Shown: positions 1-10,313 of the stretch, piece after piece | Numbering within the stretch: the first letter of the stretch is position 1 | How the letters are laid out: each line of letters starts with the position of its first letter | Assembly (NCBI RefSeq): GCF_026343945.1 | Contig: NZ_JAPKNJ010000001.1 | Span: 558,001-622,000 of the forward strand | DNA from: Kaistia algarum | GTDB lineage: Bacteria > Pseudomonadota > Alphaproteobacteria > Rhizobiales > Kaistiaceae | DNA: 64,000 nucleotides | Direction: 5' to 3' | Program-made: the position numbers and the translations under genes | Notes under the pieces: generated by a model | The model's database searches: none | What the model was told of the DNA's origin: nothing | What the model saw: only the letters and a program-made list of their open reading frames with translations

Positions 1-336
1 ATCGCGGCCGGCGTCGAAGGAAATCTGGATCGACTTCTCATCGAGCGCGGCTTGGAACGACTTGCTGTCCAGATCGCCCGCCCCTTCGTCGAGCAGGCCC
101 GAGAGCATGTTGGCGACACCGGGCTTGCCCGCCGGATCCTGCGCCGCGCCGCCCTCGAAAGCGAAGTTCATGGCGACGATCGGAACCGCATAGTCCTCGA
201 CCAGCCAGGCTTCAATGCCGCCGGGACTGACGACATTCTGAATCCGCGTCGCCTGGGCGGCGGACACCATGACGAGAAGGCCGGCAACCGCGAGCAGCGG
301 CCGGGCGATGCCGAAACGATTGAAGCGCAAGGCCAT
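1..336 (-). CDS. M16 family peptidase, non-catalytic-type subunit (partial)
   Basis: Only the N-terminal 112 codons lie in the window; the gene runs off the left edge. A signal peptide is visible (hydrophobic run ending about residue 30, AQA), so the protein is probably periplasmic. The following sequence has the M16 N-terminal fold pattern, with GGAAQDPAGKPGVANMLSGL where an active peptidase would carry HxxEH; that zinc motif is absent, as in the inactive partner of a two-subunit M16 peptidase. The gene starts 17 bp after the stop of the catalytic M16 gene at 354-1751, so the two probably form an operon and a heterodimer. The substrate is unknown. Confidence 0.82.
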   Translation of the reverse strand, partial: MALRFNRFGIARPLLAVAGLLVMVSAAQATRIQNVVSPGGIEAWLVEDYAVPIVAMNFAFEGGAAQDPAGKPGVANMLSGLLDEGAGDLDSKSFQAALDEKSIQISFDAGRD

Positions 337-353
337 CTTCCTCTTCTCTGGAA

Positions 354-1751
354 CTAACTGCGGCCGTCGGCCGGCGCCGGCTTCAGGATGCCGGTCACCG
401 ATTGCCTGCGGTCGAGATATTTCGCGGCGACAGCCGCAACCTCCGAGGCCGAGACCTTGTCGATACGGGCCGGCCAGTCCTGAACGTCAGGCAGCTTCTG
501 CCCGGAGAGCAGCGCCGTTCCGACAATCCTAGCGAGCGAACTCTGGCTGTCCTGCGCAAAGATCGCCGACGCGCGCGTGCGCTGCTTCGCCCGCTGCAAC
601 TCGTCGGCCGTCACACCGTGATCGCGCAGATCGGTCAGGATGGCGTCGATCGCGGTCTGCAATTGCTCGACCGTCACCCCGTCACGCGGCGTGGCGACGA
701 CGCCGAACTGGCCGTAGTCGATGGCATCGCCCGAATAATAGGCACCGACGGCGCTCGCCAGCGCTTTCTCGACGACGAGCGTACGGAACAGGCGGCTGGT
801 CGGGCCGCTGCCGAGTATGTCAGACAACAAGTCAAGCGCTTCGGCTTCGCCCGGAGCCGCGGTGGTATAGGATGGCACGAGATAGCTGCGCGACCACGAC
901 GGCTCGCTGACCCGCGGATCGGCCAGCGTCACAACACGTTCGGCTAGCTGCGGCGGCTCCTTCGGACGGCTCCGAACGATCGGCTCGGCGCTTGCCGGAA
1001 CCTTGCCAAAGGTCTCGTCGGCAAGGCGGCGGACCTCCTCGGGCGTCACATCCCCGGTCACGACGAGGACGGCGTTGTTCGGCGCGTAATAGCGCGAATA
1101 TTGCTTCAGCGCGTCTTCTCGCGTCAGCCCAGCCATCTCCTGCGGCCAGCCGATGGTCGGAATGCCGTAGTGGTGGTTCTGATAGAGGGCCGCGTTCATC
1201 GCCTCGTAGAGCTGCGAGCCGGGATCATTGTCGATCCGCATGCGCCGTTCCTCGAGGATGACATCCCGCTCGGGCAGAACGACTTGGTCCGTCAGAACGA
1301 GGCCCCGCATGCGATCAGCCTCGAAGGCCATCACGGTCCCGAGTTCTGCCTTGGCGATGGTCTGGTGATAGGCGGTCGCATCGTTGGTCGTGAACGCGTT
1401 CTCCGAACCGCCGAGATCCGAAACGCGGGCCGAGAATTCTCCGGCCGGATGCGCTTTTGTGCCCTTGAACATCAGATGTTCGAGAAAATGCGCAATGCCC
1501 GACTTTCCAGGCGGATCGTCGGCAGCGCCGATCTTGTACCAGATCATATGCGTTACGATCGGTGCACGATGATCTGGAATGACGACGACCTGTAGGCCGT
1601 TGGTCAGCGTGAACTCGGAAGCATCCGGGGCGATCCGGGTCGCGGTCTCGGCGTCTGCGGGAGCCGGCTTCAGAGCCAGCAGTACCATGAACGCAAGGAC
1701 AGGCAGAATTTCACGCAAGAACTGCGGCGTACGGCTGATCACGGAAACCAT
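354..1751 (-). CDS. M16 family zinc peptidase, catalytic subunit
   Basis: A 465-residue exported protein with a hydrophobic N-terminal segment (about residues 15-34, ending ADA). The inverted zinc motif HFLEH is at H88/E91/H92, and the third ligand Glu lies 76 residues on in ILEERR (E168), as in pitrilysin/insulinase-family enzymes. Length fits the single-unit (about 450 aa) bacterial M16B type, which works as a pair with a non-catalytic subunit; that partner follows immediately downstream. The enzyme probably degrades peptides in the periplasm. A specific substrate cannot be read from the sequence. Confidence 0.9.
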   Translation of the reverse strand: MVSVISRTPQFLREILPVLAFMVLLALKPAPADAETATRIAPDASEFTLTNGLQVVVIPDHRAPIVTHMIWYKIGAADDPPGKSGIAHFLEHLMFKGTKAHPAGEFSARVSDLGGSENAFTTNDATAYHQTIAKAELGTVMAFEADRMRGLVLTDQVVLPERDVILEERRMRIDNDPGSQLYEAMNAALYQNHHYGIPTIGWPQEMAGLTREDALKQYSRYYAPNNAVLVVTGDVTPEEVRRLADETFGKVPASAEPIVRSRPKEPPQLAERVVTLADPRVSEPSWSRSYLVPSYTTAAPGEAEALDLLSDILGSGPTSRLFRTLVVEKALASAVGAYYSGDAIDYGQFGVVATPRDGVTVEQLQTAIDAILTDLRDHGVTADELQRAKQRTRASAIFAQDSQSSLARIVGTALLSGQKLPDVQDWPARIDKVSASEVAAVAAKYLDRRQSVTGILKPAPADGRS

Positions 1752-1799
1752 CGATCCTCGGTCGTTTCTGCGCTCCCCAACGCGTGCTCCTAGGCTAGG

Positions 1800-2393
1800 C
1801 TAGTCCTCATCGCTAGGCGAGCGCAAATTCTCGTCGCCGGCTGCCCACCGGTAGAACAGCAATTGCGTCTCCCCGGCCTCCCGGCGCTCGATCAACTCCA
1901 AACCGTTCGGCGTCGAGACTTCGGTATCGGACGCCTCCTCCAAAATGACGAGGGTTCCTGGCTTCATCCAGCCGCCTCCCAAGGCGGAGACAAGCGCAAG
2001 CTCGCCGAGACCACGCCGATAGGGAGGGTCGGCAAAGACGATATCAAAGGGTGCCACCGTCCCTGCTGGGCCGAGCTTGGTGGCATCGCGCCGAAATAGC
2101 TTGGTCCGTCCGGTCAGTCCGAGCGCCTCGACATTGCGGCGGACTAGCCCGCGCGCCTCGACGCCTTCGTCGACGAAGAGCCCGAAGGCGGCGCCACGAG
2201 ACATGGCCTCAAGCCCAAGCGCACCGGTTCCTGCGAAGAGATCCAGCACGCGGGCACCTGCAACGGGGTCGCCATAGCCATGGGCGAGCACGTTGAACAG
2301 GCTTTCGCGGAGCCGGTCAGAAGTCGGGCGGATCGATTGGGACTGCGGGGACGCGAGGCTGCGCCCCCGGAATTCACCGCCGACGATCCGCAT
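1800..2393 (-). CDS. rsmD: 16S rRNA (guanine966-N2)-methyltransferase RsmD
   Basis: A 197-residue SAM-dependent methyltransferase. The N-terminus MRIVGGEFRGRSL is the standard RsmD start, the SAM loop VLDLFAGTGALG follows, and the catalytic motif is DPPY in the segment FADPPYRRG. The family methylates G966 in 16S rRNA during 30S assembly. I placed the start at 2393 although the frame is open further upstream, because homology begins there. The start overlaps the 3' end of rluB by 20 bp, indicating translational coupling of two rRNA-modification genes. Length is normal for the family. Confidence 0.93.
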   Translation of the reverse strand: MRIVGGEFRGRSLASPQSQSIRPTSDRLRESLFNVLAHGYGDPVAGARVLDLFAGTGALGLEAMSRGAAFGLFVDEGVEARGLVRRNVEALGLTGRTKLFRRDATKLGPAGTVAPFDIVFADPPYRRGLGELALVSALGGGWMKPGTLVILEEASDTEVSTPNGLELIERREAGETQLLFYRWAAGDENLRSPSDED

Positions 2394-3480
2394 GACCTGG
2401 TCCTCTCGGGCCGCGCCCCGGCTTCCCATCCTTCGGACCGGTCGGCCCACGATCGCCGGACGGCTGGTGACCGTCGCGGCGCGGAGGCCTGTCGTCGCCA
2501 CCCCGGCGTCCGGAGGACGCCTCATCGGCCGAGCGGCGGCCCTTGACCGGTGGACGCGAGGGCTTCTCGGTGTCCGCTGCCCGAGCTGGACGCGGTCTTG
2601 CGGCAGCCTTCTCCGCCGATGGAGCTGGCCGTGGCTCCTTCGCCTTGGCGGGCGGCGTCTCGCGCACCGGCGCATCGAAATCCGCCCCTGCGTCACGGGC
2701 GAGCTTCTCGCCGAGCTGCTCCCGCAGGACACGGCCGCGAATCTCGACCACCTCGCCTTCGGCGAGATCCCCGAGCTGGAAGGGCCCGTAGGAGACGCGA
2801 ATCAGGCGATTGACGTCGAGCCCGATGGTCGACAGCACATTCTTGACCTCTCGGTTCTTGCCTTCCCGCAGGCCGAGCATGATCCAGACATTGCTGCCCT
2901 GGACGCGCTCGAGAGTGGCGTCGATAGCGCCATAGAGCGTCCCGTCGATCTCAAGGCCGTCCTTGAGCCGGTCGAGATCGGACTGCATGACGTCGCCCCA
3001 GGCCCGCGCGCGATAGCGGCGCAGCCACCCGGTCGAAGGTAGTTCGAGAACGCGGGCCAGGCCGCCATCGTTCGTCAGGAGCAGAAGACCCTCTGTATTG
3101 ATGTCGAGCCGACCGATTGCGACAACGCGAGGCAGATGGTCGGGAAGGGCGTCAAAAACGGTCGGACGTCCCTCGGGGTCGCGGGCCGTGGTGACCAGGC
3201 CCTTGGGCTTGTGATACAGCCAGAGCCGGCTGCGCTCGCGCTGTGGCAACGGCTTGCCGTCAACGACCACCTTATCGTCGGGACCGACATTCACGGCCGG
3301 GCTCGACAACGTCCGGCCATTCAGTTCCACGCGGCCTTCGGCGATCCAGCGTTCGGCGTCGCGACGCGAGCAGAGGCCGGCGCGCGCCAGCACCTTGGCG
3401 ATGCGTTCGCCTTCGGCCGCTCCAGCTTGCGCGGGGGGATGGTTCGTGCGTTGGTTTGGTGGCTTTACGGCTCGGGTCAT
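2374..3480 (-). CDS. rluB: Large-subunit pseudouridine synthase, RluB/RsuA family
   Basis: A 368-residue protein. An S4 RNA-binding domain occupies about residues 25-75 (RIAKVLARAGLCSRRDAERW), followed by the RsuA-type catalytic domain with GRLDINTEG; the catalytic Asp is D126. From about residue 255 to the end the sequence becomes a Pro/Arg/Lys/Gly-rich low-complexity tail of roughly 110 residues, common in alphaproteobacterial RluB and probably disordered RNA-contacting sequence. By family it isomerises a uridine in 23S rRNA helix 89-type sites, or in 16S rRNA if it is RsuA-like; RluB is likelier because of the tail. Start chosen at ATG 3480 because upstream open frame has no homology and would run into divergent tadA. 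Confidence 0.88.
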   Translation of the reverse strand: MTRAVKPPNQRTNHPPAQAGAAEGERIAKVLARAGLCSRRDAERWIAEGRVELNGRTLSSPAVNVGPDDKVVVDGKPLPQRERSRLWLYHKPKGLVTTARDPEGRPTVFDALPDHLPRVVAIGRLDINTEGLLLLTNDGGLARVLELPSTGWLRRYRARAWGDVMQSDLDRLKDGLEIDGTLYGAIDATLERVQGSNVWIMLGLREGKNREVKNVLSTIGLDVNRLIRVSYGPFQLGDLAEGEVVEIRGRVLREQLGEKLARDAGADFDAPVRETPPAKAKEPRPAPSAEKAAARPRPARAADTEKPSRPPVKGRRSADEASSGRRGGDDRPPRRDGHQPSGDRGPTGPKDGKPGRGPRGPGHADRRR

Positions 3481-3519
3481 CGAGCCCTGATAGCAGAGCC
3501 GAGGAGGCGAAGCGAGACG

Positions 3520-3972
3520 ATGTGCGGTCCCGGATCGTCCTTCATGGAAGCGGCGCTGGCGGAAGCGCGCGCGGCAGCGACCCGCGGCGAAGTTCCGATC
3601 GGCGCCGTGGTGGTGCGGAACGGCGAAATCCTGGCCGCAGATGGCAACCGGACGCTGGAGCTGCGCGATCCCACGGCTCACGCCGAGATGCTGGCGATCC
3701 GATCCGCCTGCCAGGCGCTCGGCTCTGAGCGGCTGCCAGATTGCGATCTCTATGTGACGCTGGAACCGTGCCCGATGTGCGCCGCGGCCATTTCCTTCGC
3801 CCGCATCCGCCGGCTCTACTATGCCGCCCGCGACCCAAAAGGCGGCGCGGTGGAAAGCGGCGTCCGCCTGTTCCACCAGCCGACCTGCCACCATGCGCCC
3901 GACGTCTATGACGGGATAGCCGAAGGCACGGCGAGCGAACTGCTGCGCGGCTTCTTTCGCGACCGGCGCTGA
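3520..3972 (+). CDS. tadA: tRNA adenosine(34) deaminase TadA
   Basis: A 150-residue zinc deaminase. The ligands and proton-shuttling Glu are visible as HAEML (H54, E56) and PCPMC (C84, C87). TadA converts A34 of tRNA-Arg(ACG) to inosine and is normally essential. Start ATG 3520 follows a GAGGAGG ribosome site at 3501-3507; a second in-frame ATG at 3544 would also leave the domain intact. The gene is divergent from rluB with only 39 bp between start codons, so the promoters must overlap. Length is typical. Confidence 0.93.
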   Translation: MCGPGSSFMEAALAEARAAATRGEVPIGAVVVRNGEILAADGNRTLELRDPTAHAEMLAIRSACQALGSERLPDCDLYVTLEPCPMCAAAISFARIRRLYYAARDPKGGAVESGVRLFHQPTCHHAPDVYDGIAEGTASELLRGFFRDRR

Positions 3973-4016
3973 CGGACAGAGCGCATCGGGCTGGCGAACG
4001 CCAGGCGGGTGCGGTA

Positions 4017-5198
4017 ATGGCTGGGAACCGCTTTCCGGCCAGGAACGACATCTTGCTGCTGCTTACCTCCGCGTTCCCTCACTTGAAGCGTTTCGACGAA
4101 CACGGAACCGATGTCGGCAAGGAGTTGGTCGGCCGTTGCCTGCGCTCCTGGCAGGACAATGGTTTCCGCGTCCTCTCCGTGCACAACAAGGCCGAGGAGA
4201 AGCTGCTCGGCGACGGTTTCCCGGGCGTCGAGTATCGTTTCGTCGAGGAACAGCTCGGCCCTGCGGCTCGCAAGACGCCGTCCTTCGCCGCGGTGCTCGC
4301 TGACCTGCCGCCAGGCGAGCCCGTCGGGATCATCAACGCCGATGTCTTCATGGCCGAATCACCCGATTTCGCCGGAAGACTGTCAGCGACCGCCGCGAAC
4401 GCCACGGTGGTGATGCACCGCTGGGAGGTTCCCTCGCTGGCGCGGCGGCAGGGCCGCCGATTCGATCTTGGCGTCGACCTGCTCGCTTTCACGCCAGAGA
4501 AGATCGCGCCGGCGATCGAGGCCTTCACACGATTCCCTTATCAGCTCGGCGTTCCGTGGTGGGACTATGCGTTCCCCGTCGCCGCCAGCCTCTATGCGCC
4601 GCTCGTGCTGGTCGACGACCCGGTTCTGCTGCATCACACCCATGATCAGGCCTGGAACGATGGCGAATGGCACCGCTTCGCCGAAATAAGCGCCGACTTC
4701 CTGAATGCGCAGTCGCGGGCTCCCGGCGTCGATCCGAAACTGGCGAATGAGTTGCAGCGGCGCCTCAACCGGATCGAGCGCGATCATTACGGCTCCAAAG
4801 ATCCCAAGGAGCCCAATTATGCACTCGCCGAGCTGACGATACGCTGGGTTCACGTCCTCTCGGAACGCAAGGCGCTGAGCCTTCTTTCGCAAATGGAGCT
4901 GCCGCCGAGCGGACGCACGCTCGACGACGCCGTGGAGGACGATCTGCTGGAAGGCCTGCTGTCCGGCAGCCAAAGCTACAACTCCGCCGAGCCGTCCGAG
5001 GCAGCGGAGATTCGCCGCAAGATGCCGAGGCGGGAGTTCAAGGGCCCCCCGCCCCTAGCGCTCTACAACAGGGTATCCACCGAGAGCTCCCCTTGGCAGG
5101 TGCTCCGTGCCGGCCTCCGCGATCTCGGTCTGGTCTTTCGCTCGACCGGCAAGCTGCTGGAACGCCGCTTCCGGCGGAAGCGGCGCGGCTATTCCTGA
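4017..5198 (+). CDS. Glycosyltransferase-like protein of unknown function
   Basis: A 393-residue soluble protein without signal peptide or membrane segment. The N-terminal half has a Rossmann/GT-A-like pattern: a hydrophobic strand (DILLLLTSAFP), then GIINADVF near residue 110, which resembles the nucleotide-sugar DXD neighbourhood, then a helical C-terminal half ending in a basic tail (RRFRRKRRGYS). I do not recognise a named family. The gene begins 44 bp after tadA on the same strand, but no pathway link follows from that. It could be a sugar transferase acting on the cell surface; this is inference from fold-like features only. Confidence 0.6.
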   Translation: MAGNRFPARNDILLLLTSAFPHLKRFDEHGTDVGKELVGRCLRSWQDNGFRVLSVHNKAEEKLLGDGFPGVEYRFVEEQLGPAARKTPSFAAVLADLPPGEPVGIINADVFMAESPDFAGRLSATAANATVVMHRWEVPSLARRQGRRFDLGVDLLAFTPEKIAPAIEAFTRFPYQLGVPWWDYAFPVAASLYAPLVLVDDPVLLHHTHDQAWNDGEWHRFAEISADFLNAQSRAPGVDPKLANELQRRLNRIERDHYGSKDPKEPNYALAELTIRWVHVLSERKALSLLSQMELPPSGRTLDDAVEDDLLEGLLSGSQSYNSAEPSEAAEIRRKMPRREFKGPPPLALYNRVSTESSPWQVLRAGLRDLGLVFRSTGKLLERRFRRKRRGYS

Positions 5199-5200
5199 GG

Positions 5201-5581
5201 TCAGGCCCGACAGCCCGGCACGTCCTCGATGCGGAAAAAGACTTTGAGCCCGCGCTCGCGCGCCATGGCGACGTCCTGATCCGCGCCCTTCGACTCGCCT
5301 TCCAGCCGCAGCACCGCGTCGCAGCGCGGCAGCAGGCGATGAGCGACGGGATAGGCGATCTCCTCATAGATCGCATCCCCGACAGCCTTTGAACCAGCCA
5401 CCTCCATCAGCGGCAAGGCCAGCCATTCGCCGATCAGCGGCACATGGCCGGCGCGAAACAACGGCAGCGCCGCGTCCTCCAGACGGCGCAGGTTGCCGCG
5501 CATCTTCGCGGGATCGTCGCCCGTGCCGGAACGATAGGGTCCGGCGACCAGAATCACCATGGGTTCGAATGGGCTCATCAT
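5201..5581 (-). CDS. DUF4406-like / nucleoside deoxyribosyltransferase-like protein
   Basis: A 126-residue protein starting MMSPFEPMVILVAGPYRSGT. The AGPYRSG start and the later DAVLRLEGESKGAD resemble small nucleoside 2-deoxyribosyltransferase-like proteins (DUF4406), a Rossmann-like fold that handles nucleotides. Start set at ATG 5581 because GAGGA sits 8 bases upstream; a GTG at 5596 is the alternative. It is divergent from a DeoR-family regulator, and repeated boxes in the gap suggest that regulator controls it. The biochemical activity of this subgroup is not established. Confidence 0.65.
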   Translation of the reverse strand: MMSPFEPMVILVAGPYRSGTGDDPAKMRGNLRRLEDAALPLFRAGHVPLIGEWLALPLMEVAGSKAVGDAIYEEIAYPVAHRLLPRCDAVLRLEGESKGADQDVAMARERGLKVFFRIEDVPGCRA

Positions 5582-5593
5582 GTCTTGATTCCT

Positions 5594-5655
5594 CACGATA
5601 TTTCATGGACTGACGATCAATCATGCAATATCGTGTTATTTCATGCAATATCGTG
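5594..5655. promoter_or_regulatory. Repeated operator-like boxes upstream of the DeoR-family gene
   Basis: TCATGCAATATCGTG occurs twice, at 5621-5635 and 5641-5655, exactly 20 bp apart. An inverted relative, CACGATATT, is at 5594-5602. Two helical turns of spacing and location between divergent genes are typical of binding sites for an autoregulating repressor. Assignment to the adjacent DeoR-family protein is inference. Confidence 0.6.
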
Positions 5656-5671
5656 CAGTCGGAGATTTTTC

Positions 5672-6427
5672 ATGATGACGGTTGAGCGAAAGCGGCTTCT
5701 TCTTGAAATCCTCAAGCGCGATGGCCGTGTGGTCGCCAAGGCCGTCAGCGGCGAGCTTGGTCTCTCCGAGGACACGATCCGGCGCGATCTGCGCGAATTG
5801 GCGAGCGAAGGCCTGCTGACGCGGGTGCATGGCGGCGCGTTGCCGGCCTCGCCGGGCATCGTCGACTTTTCCGGCCGGCGGTCGATCGAGCCATCGGGCA
5901 AGCAGGCGATCGGCCGAGCGGCCGCGGCACTGATCGAGGATGGGCAAGTGGTCGTCCTCGACGGCGGCACGACAGCGATCGAGGTTGCCCGCCACATTCG
6001 GCCCGACCTTCGCGCCACGATCGTGACGCATAGCCCCAGCACCGCGGTCGAACTGGTCCCGTTTGCCGGCGTCGAGGTGATCCTGATCGGCGGACGTCTG
6101 TTCAAGCATTCGGTCGTCACGACGGGCGCCGACGCGATCGATTCGATCCGGCGCATCCGCGCCGATCTCTATTTCCTGGGCGTGACGGGCATCCATCCGG
6201 AGGCCGGACTCACGACAGGCGACTATGACGAAGCCGGCATCAAGCGGGCCTGGATGGCGCAAGCGGCGGAGACAGTAGCGCTCGCCTCGCGAGACAAGAT
6301 CGGAACCGCCGCGCCTTTTCTGGTGGCACCCATCGGCGCGCTGGCCGGCATCGTCACCGAATCGGACGTCAGCCCAGACTTCGTGCAGATGATGGAAGCG
6401 CAGGACATCGCGGTGACCAGGGCCTGA
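5672..6427 (+). CDS. DeoR/GlpR family transcriptional regulator
   Basis: A 251-residue repressor-type protein. The N-terminal winged helix-turn-helix (residues 1-57) shows the DeoR signature around LGLSEDTIRRDLREL, followed by VHGGA. The C-terminal sensor domain contains DGGTTA and IGGRLF, the sugar-phosphate binding pattern of this family. DeoR-type regulators normally repress sugar or nucleoside catabolic genes and are released by a phosphorylated sugar. No such operon is adjacent; the only divergent gene is the DUF4406-like one. Start ATG 5672 or the adjacent ATG 5675. Confidence 0.85.
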   Translation: MMTVERKRLLLEILKRDGRVVAKAVSGELGLSEDTIRRDLRELASEGLLTRVHGGALPASPGIVDFSGRRSIEPSGKQAIGRAAAALIEDGQVVVLDGGTTAIEVARHIRPDLRATIVTHSPSTAVELVPFAGVEVILIGGRLFKHSVVTTGADAIDSIRRIRADLYFLGVTGIHPEAGLTTGDYDEAGIKRAWMAQAAETVALASRDKIGTAAPFLVAPIGALAGIVTESDVSPDFVQMMEAQDIAVTRA

Positions 6428-6433
6428 ACCGAT

Positions 6434-6467
6434 CAAAAAGAAAGGGCGCGGCTTGCGCCACGCCCTT
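6434..6467 (-). terminator. Rho-independent terminator of groL
   Basis: On the minus strand, AAGGGCG and GGC pair with GCC and CGCCCTT (one C/A mismatch) around a short loop, followed by a run of T residues (TTTCTTTTT). It lies 26 bp beyond the groL stop and also downstream of the convergent DeoR gene. Confidence 0.75.
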
Positions 6468-6492
6468 CCGATATCTTGGAGTTGGCTTGGAC

Positions 6493-8154
<1,662 letters not shown>

Positions 8155-8167
8155 CTAACTGGGCAAT

Positions 8168-8199
8168 AAAAAACCGCGTGAAGGGATACCCTTACGCGG
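8168..8199 (-). terminator. Intercistronic terminator-like hairpin between groS and groL
   Basis: Plus-strand CCGCGT-G-AAGGG (8174-8185) pairs with CCCTTACGCGG (8189-8199) around a 3-nt loop with one bulged base, 11 base pairs. In the direction of transcription it is followed by TTTTTTATT. The groS stop codon lies inside the stem. It has the form of an intrinsic terminator or attenuator inside the operon. Confidence 0.65.
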
Positions 8200-8506
8200 C
8201 CTTCTTGCCGGCAGCCTTGGTGTCGATCACGCCGAGAATGTCGGATTCCTTCATGATCAGCAGATCTTCACCATCGATCTTCACTTCCGTGCCCGACCAC
8301 TTGCCGAACAGGATGCGATCACCAGCCTTGACGTCCAGGGAAACCAGCTTGCCGGCATCGTCGCGGGCACCGGGGCCGACGGCGACGACTTCGCCTTCCT
8401 GCGGCTTCTCCTTGGCGGTGTCCGGGATGATGATGCCGCCCTTGGTCTTCTCTTCGCCTTCGAGGCGACGGACGACAACGCGGTCATGCAGAGGACGGAA
8501 ACCCAT
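8192..8506 (-). CDS. groS: Co-chaperonin GroES
   Basis: A 104-residue GroES, normal for alphaproteobacteria. It begins [14 protein letters not shown] and contains the mobile-loop region [12 protein letters not shown] that binds GroEL. Start fixed at ATG 8506; the longer open frame upstream would run through the CIRCE region. It is the first gene of the operon, 56 bp downstream of the CIRCE operator. Confidence 0.97.
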   Translation of the reverse strand: MGFRPLHDRVVVRRLEGEEKTKGGIIIPDTAKEKPQEGEVVAVGPGARDDAGKLVSLDVKAGDRILFGKWSGTEVKIDGEDLLIMKESDILGVIDTKAAGKKAA

Positions 8507-8561
8507 CTTTCTTCTCTCCTCGCGTAAGGCCACCTCTTCGGGCGGCCTCGTAAGTGATGTG

Positions 8562-8588
8562 TTAGCACTCACTTGTGCCGAGTGCTAA
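8562..8588. promoter_or_regulatory. CIRCE element (HrcA operator)
   Basis: Perfect inverted repeat TTAGCACTC, 9-bp spacer, GAGTGCTAA, matching the CIRCE consensus exactly. It lies in front of groS. HrcA binds CIRCE to repress groESL until heat stress; hrcA itself is not in this window. Confidence 0.97.
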
Positions 8589-8683
8589 CAGGCATAGTGC
8601 ATCTAGGAGCGGGCCTGCTTCCTGTCAAGGCGCAGCGAGAGGGGCGGCTAAAATTCTCTTCCCCAGGGATGCGTCGCCGCGGC

Positions 8684-9337
8684 TCACATCCAGTCCGCCG
8701 AGGGCGTCTCGCCGGCCAAGGCGTCCACCGCTGCCTCCAGACGGGCGACGAACCCCTCGCCGGACCCCGTCATAGGCTCGCCAACAACGACATCGCAGAC
8801 GAATGGGACGGGAAGATGGTCGCCCTTCGGCAGCACGCGGCCAAAACCACGCAGGAAGATCGGAACGACGGGCACGTCCGGCCGCCTCCGAGCGATATAG
8901 CCTATCCCGCGCTTGAAGGCCTGCCGCATTTCCGGCTCGCCGCGCGAGCCTTCCGGAAAGACGATGAGCGCTTCGCCGCGGTCGAGGACATCGAAGGCCG
9001 CCGCCAGCGGATCCCGCCCTCCCTTCACCGCGCTGCGCTCGATCGGCACGATGCCGAGCAGGTCGACGGCAAACCATTTGAGCCAGCGATTGCGAAGGAA
9101 ATAGTCGGCCGCCGCCACAGCATGGATCTTCGGCAATTGCGCGAGCGGAAAGAGCGACATCAGCGCCAGCGTGTCGAGATGACTATTGTGGTTGGCCGCC
9201 AGGATGACAGGCCCATGCTTCGGCAGCCGCTCGCGGTGGCGTATGGCCAGACCGATCGCGACAAGCAGGAATGGACGGACGATCGCCGCGAAGAAAATGA
9301 TCCGAAGGGCATTTCTGGCGACAAGGCGGATCGACAT
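8684..9337 (-). CDS. 1-acyl-glycerol-3-phosphate acyltransferase family protein (PlsC-like)
   Basis: A 217-residue membrane-associated acyltransferase. The catalytic NHxxxxD motif reads NHNSHLD (H50, D55), and the phosphate-binding motif FPEGSRG is near residue 127. An N-terminal hydrophobic segment (about 12-32) anchors it to the inner membrane. The family transfers acyl groups to lysophosphatidate or related lysolipids. It starts 4 bp after cdsA and belongs to a three-gene lipid cassette, so it may act on a dedicated lipid rather than being the housekeeping PlsC. ATG 9337 chosen because the motif layout begins there. Confidence 0.82.
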   Translation of the reverse strand: MSIRLVARNALRIIFFAAIVRPFLLVAIGLAIRHRERLPKHGPVILAANHNSHLDTLALMSLFPLAQLPKIHAVAAADYFLRNRWLKWFAVDLLGIVPIERSAVKGGRDPLAAAFDVLDRGEALIVFPEGSRGEPEMRQAFKRGIGYIARRRPDVPVVPIFLRGFGRVLPKGDHLPVPFVCDVVVGEPMTGSGEGFVARLEAAVDALAGETPSADWM

Positions 9338-9341
9338 CGGA

Positions 9342-10313
9342 TCAGAAATAGAAATAGCGGACGGTGTGGAAGAACAGCGGCGCCGTGAAGACGAGGCTGT
9401 CGATCCGGTCGAGGATGCCGCCATGCCCCGGAAGGATGGTGCCGGTATCCTTGATGCCGAGATCGCGCTTCATCGCCGACATGACGATGTCGCCGCAAAA
9501 GCCGGCGGACGCCAGCATCGCGCCGATCAGTGCCCCCTGCAACGGACCGATCGGCGTCAGGAGCGGCGCAAGAACCGTTGCCAGAAGCGTGGTGGCCGCC
9601 AGGCCGCCGATGAAGCCCTCCACGGTCTTGTTAGGCGACACCTTCGGCGTGATCTTGTGCCGGCCGAAGCTCTTGCCCGCAACGAATTGCGCGACGTCGT
9701 TGAACTCGGTCGCAATCAGCAGGAACAGCAGCAGGCCGGCGCCCGTGCCTGGCGGCGCCGCCGGAGGCGGGACCGCGATCAGATAAGCGGCATGGCTGAT
9801 CGCGAAGACGGCGATCATCAGCCCCCAATGCAGCGTCCCCGCCGCCTTCAGGAAACCGCTGGTCTCCCCGCGCAGCACCATCGCGGTCGGCAGGATCAGG
9901 AACATGTAGACGGGCACGAAGATGACAAACATGCCGTACCAGGACGTGCCCACCCACCAATACTGGATCGGCACCGCCAGATAGGCGAAGAGAAGCACGA
10001 CACGATCGGCCTTTCGCGTCGGAATGATCGTGAAATATTCCTTCAGCGCCAGATAGCTGATGAAGGCGAAGAGCACGACCGTCGCCACACGACCGAGCAG
10101 CAGGGCTGCGGCGAAGATCCCGACCATCGCCCACCAGGAGCCAATACGGGCCTTCAGTTCGGCCTGCTTCGACGCCGCGGACGCGTCGCCTGCGGCCGGC
10201 TTCAGCCAGACGAGCGCGGTAGCGGCGGCAAGGCCGATCAGGATGAGGAACAGAGTGAGGAGGATCGGCGCCGGGAGGCCGATAGAGCCGGCGATATCGG
10301 GGAGCGCGTTCAT
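9342..10313 (-). CDS. cdsA: Phosphatidate cytidylyltransferase (CdsA family)
   Basis: A 323-residue polytopic protein with at least seven hydrophobic segments. The C-terminal CDS signature is clear: [20 protein letters not shown] followed by GGILDRID. The enzyme makes CDP-diacylglycerol from phosphatidate and CTP. Its ATG overlaps the stop of the CDP-alcohol transferase gene as ATGA, and the acyltransferase follows after 4 bp, so the three are translationally coupled. Being outside the usual frr-uppS-cdsA setting, it could be a second cdsA paralogue; this needs the rest of the genome. Confidence 0.85.
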   Translation of the reverse strand: MNALPDIAGSIGLPAPILLTLFLILIGLAAATALVWLKPAAGDASAASKQAELKARIGSWWAMVGIFAAALLLGRVATVVLFAFISYLALKEYFTIIPTRKADRVVLLFAYLAVPIQYWWVGTSWYGMFVIFVPVYMFLILPTAMVLRGETSGFLKAAGTLHWGLMIAVFAISHAAYLIAVPPPAAPPGTGAGLLLFLLIATEFNDVAQFVAGKSFGRHKITPKVSPNKTVEGFIGGLAATTLLATVLAPLLTPIGPLQGALIGAMLASAGFCGDIVMSAMKRDLGIKDTGTILPGHGGILDRIDSLVFTAPLFFHTVRYFYF

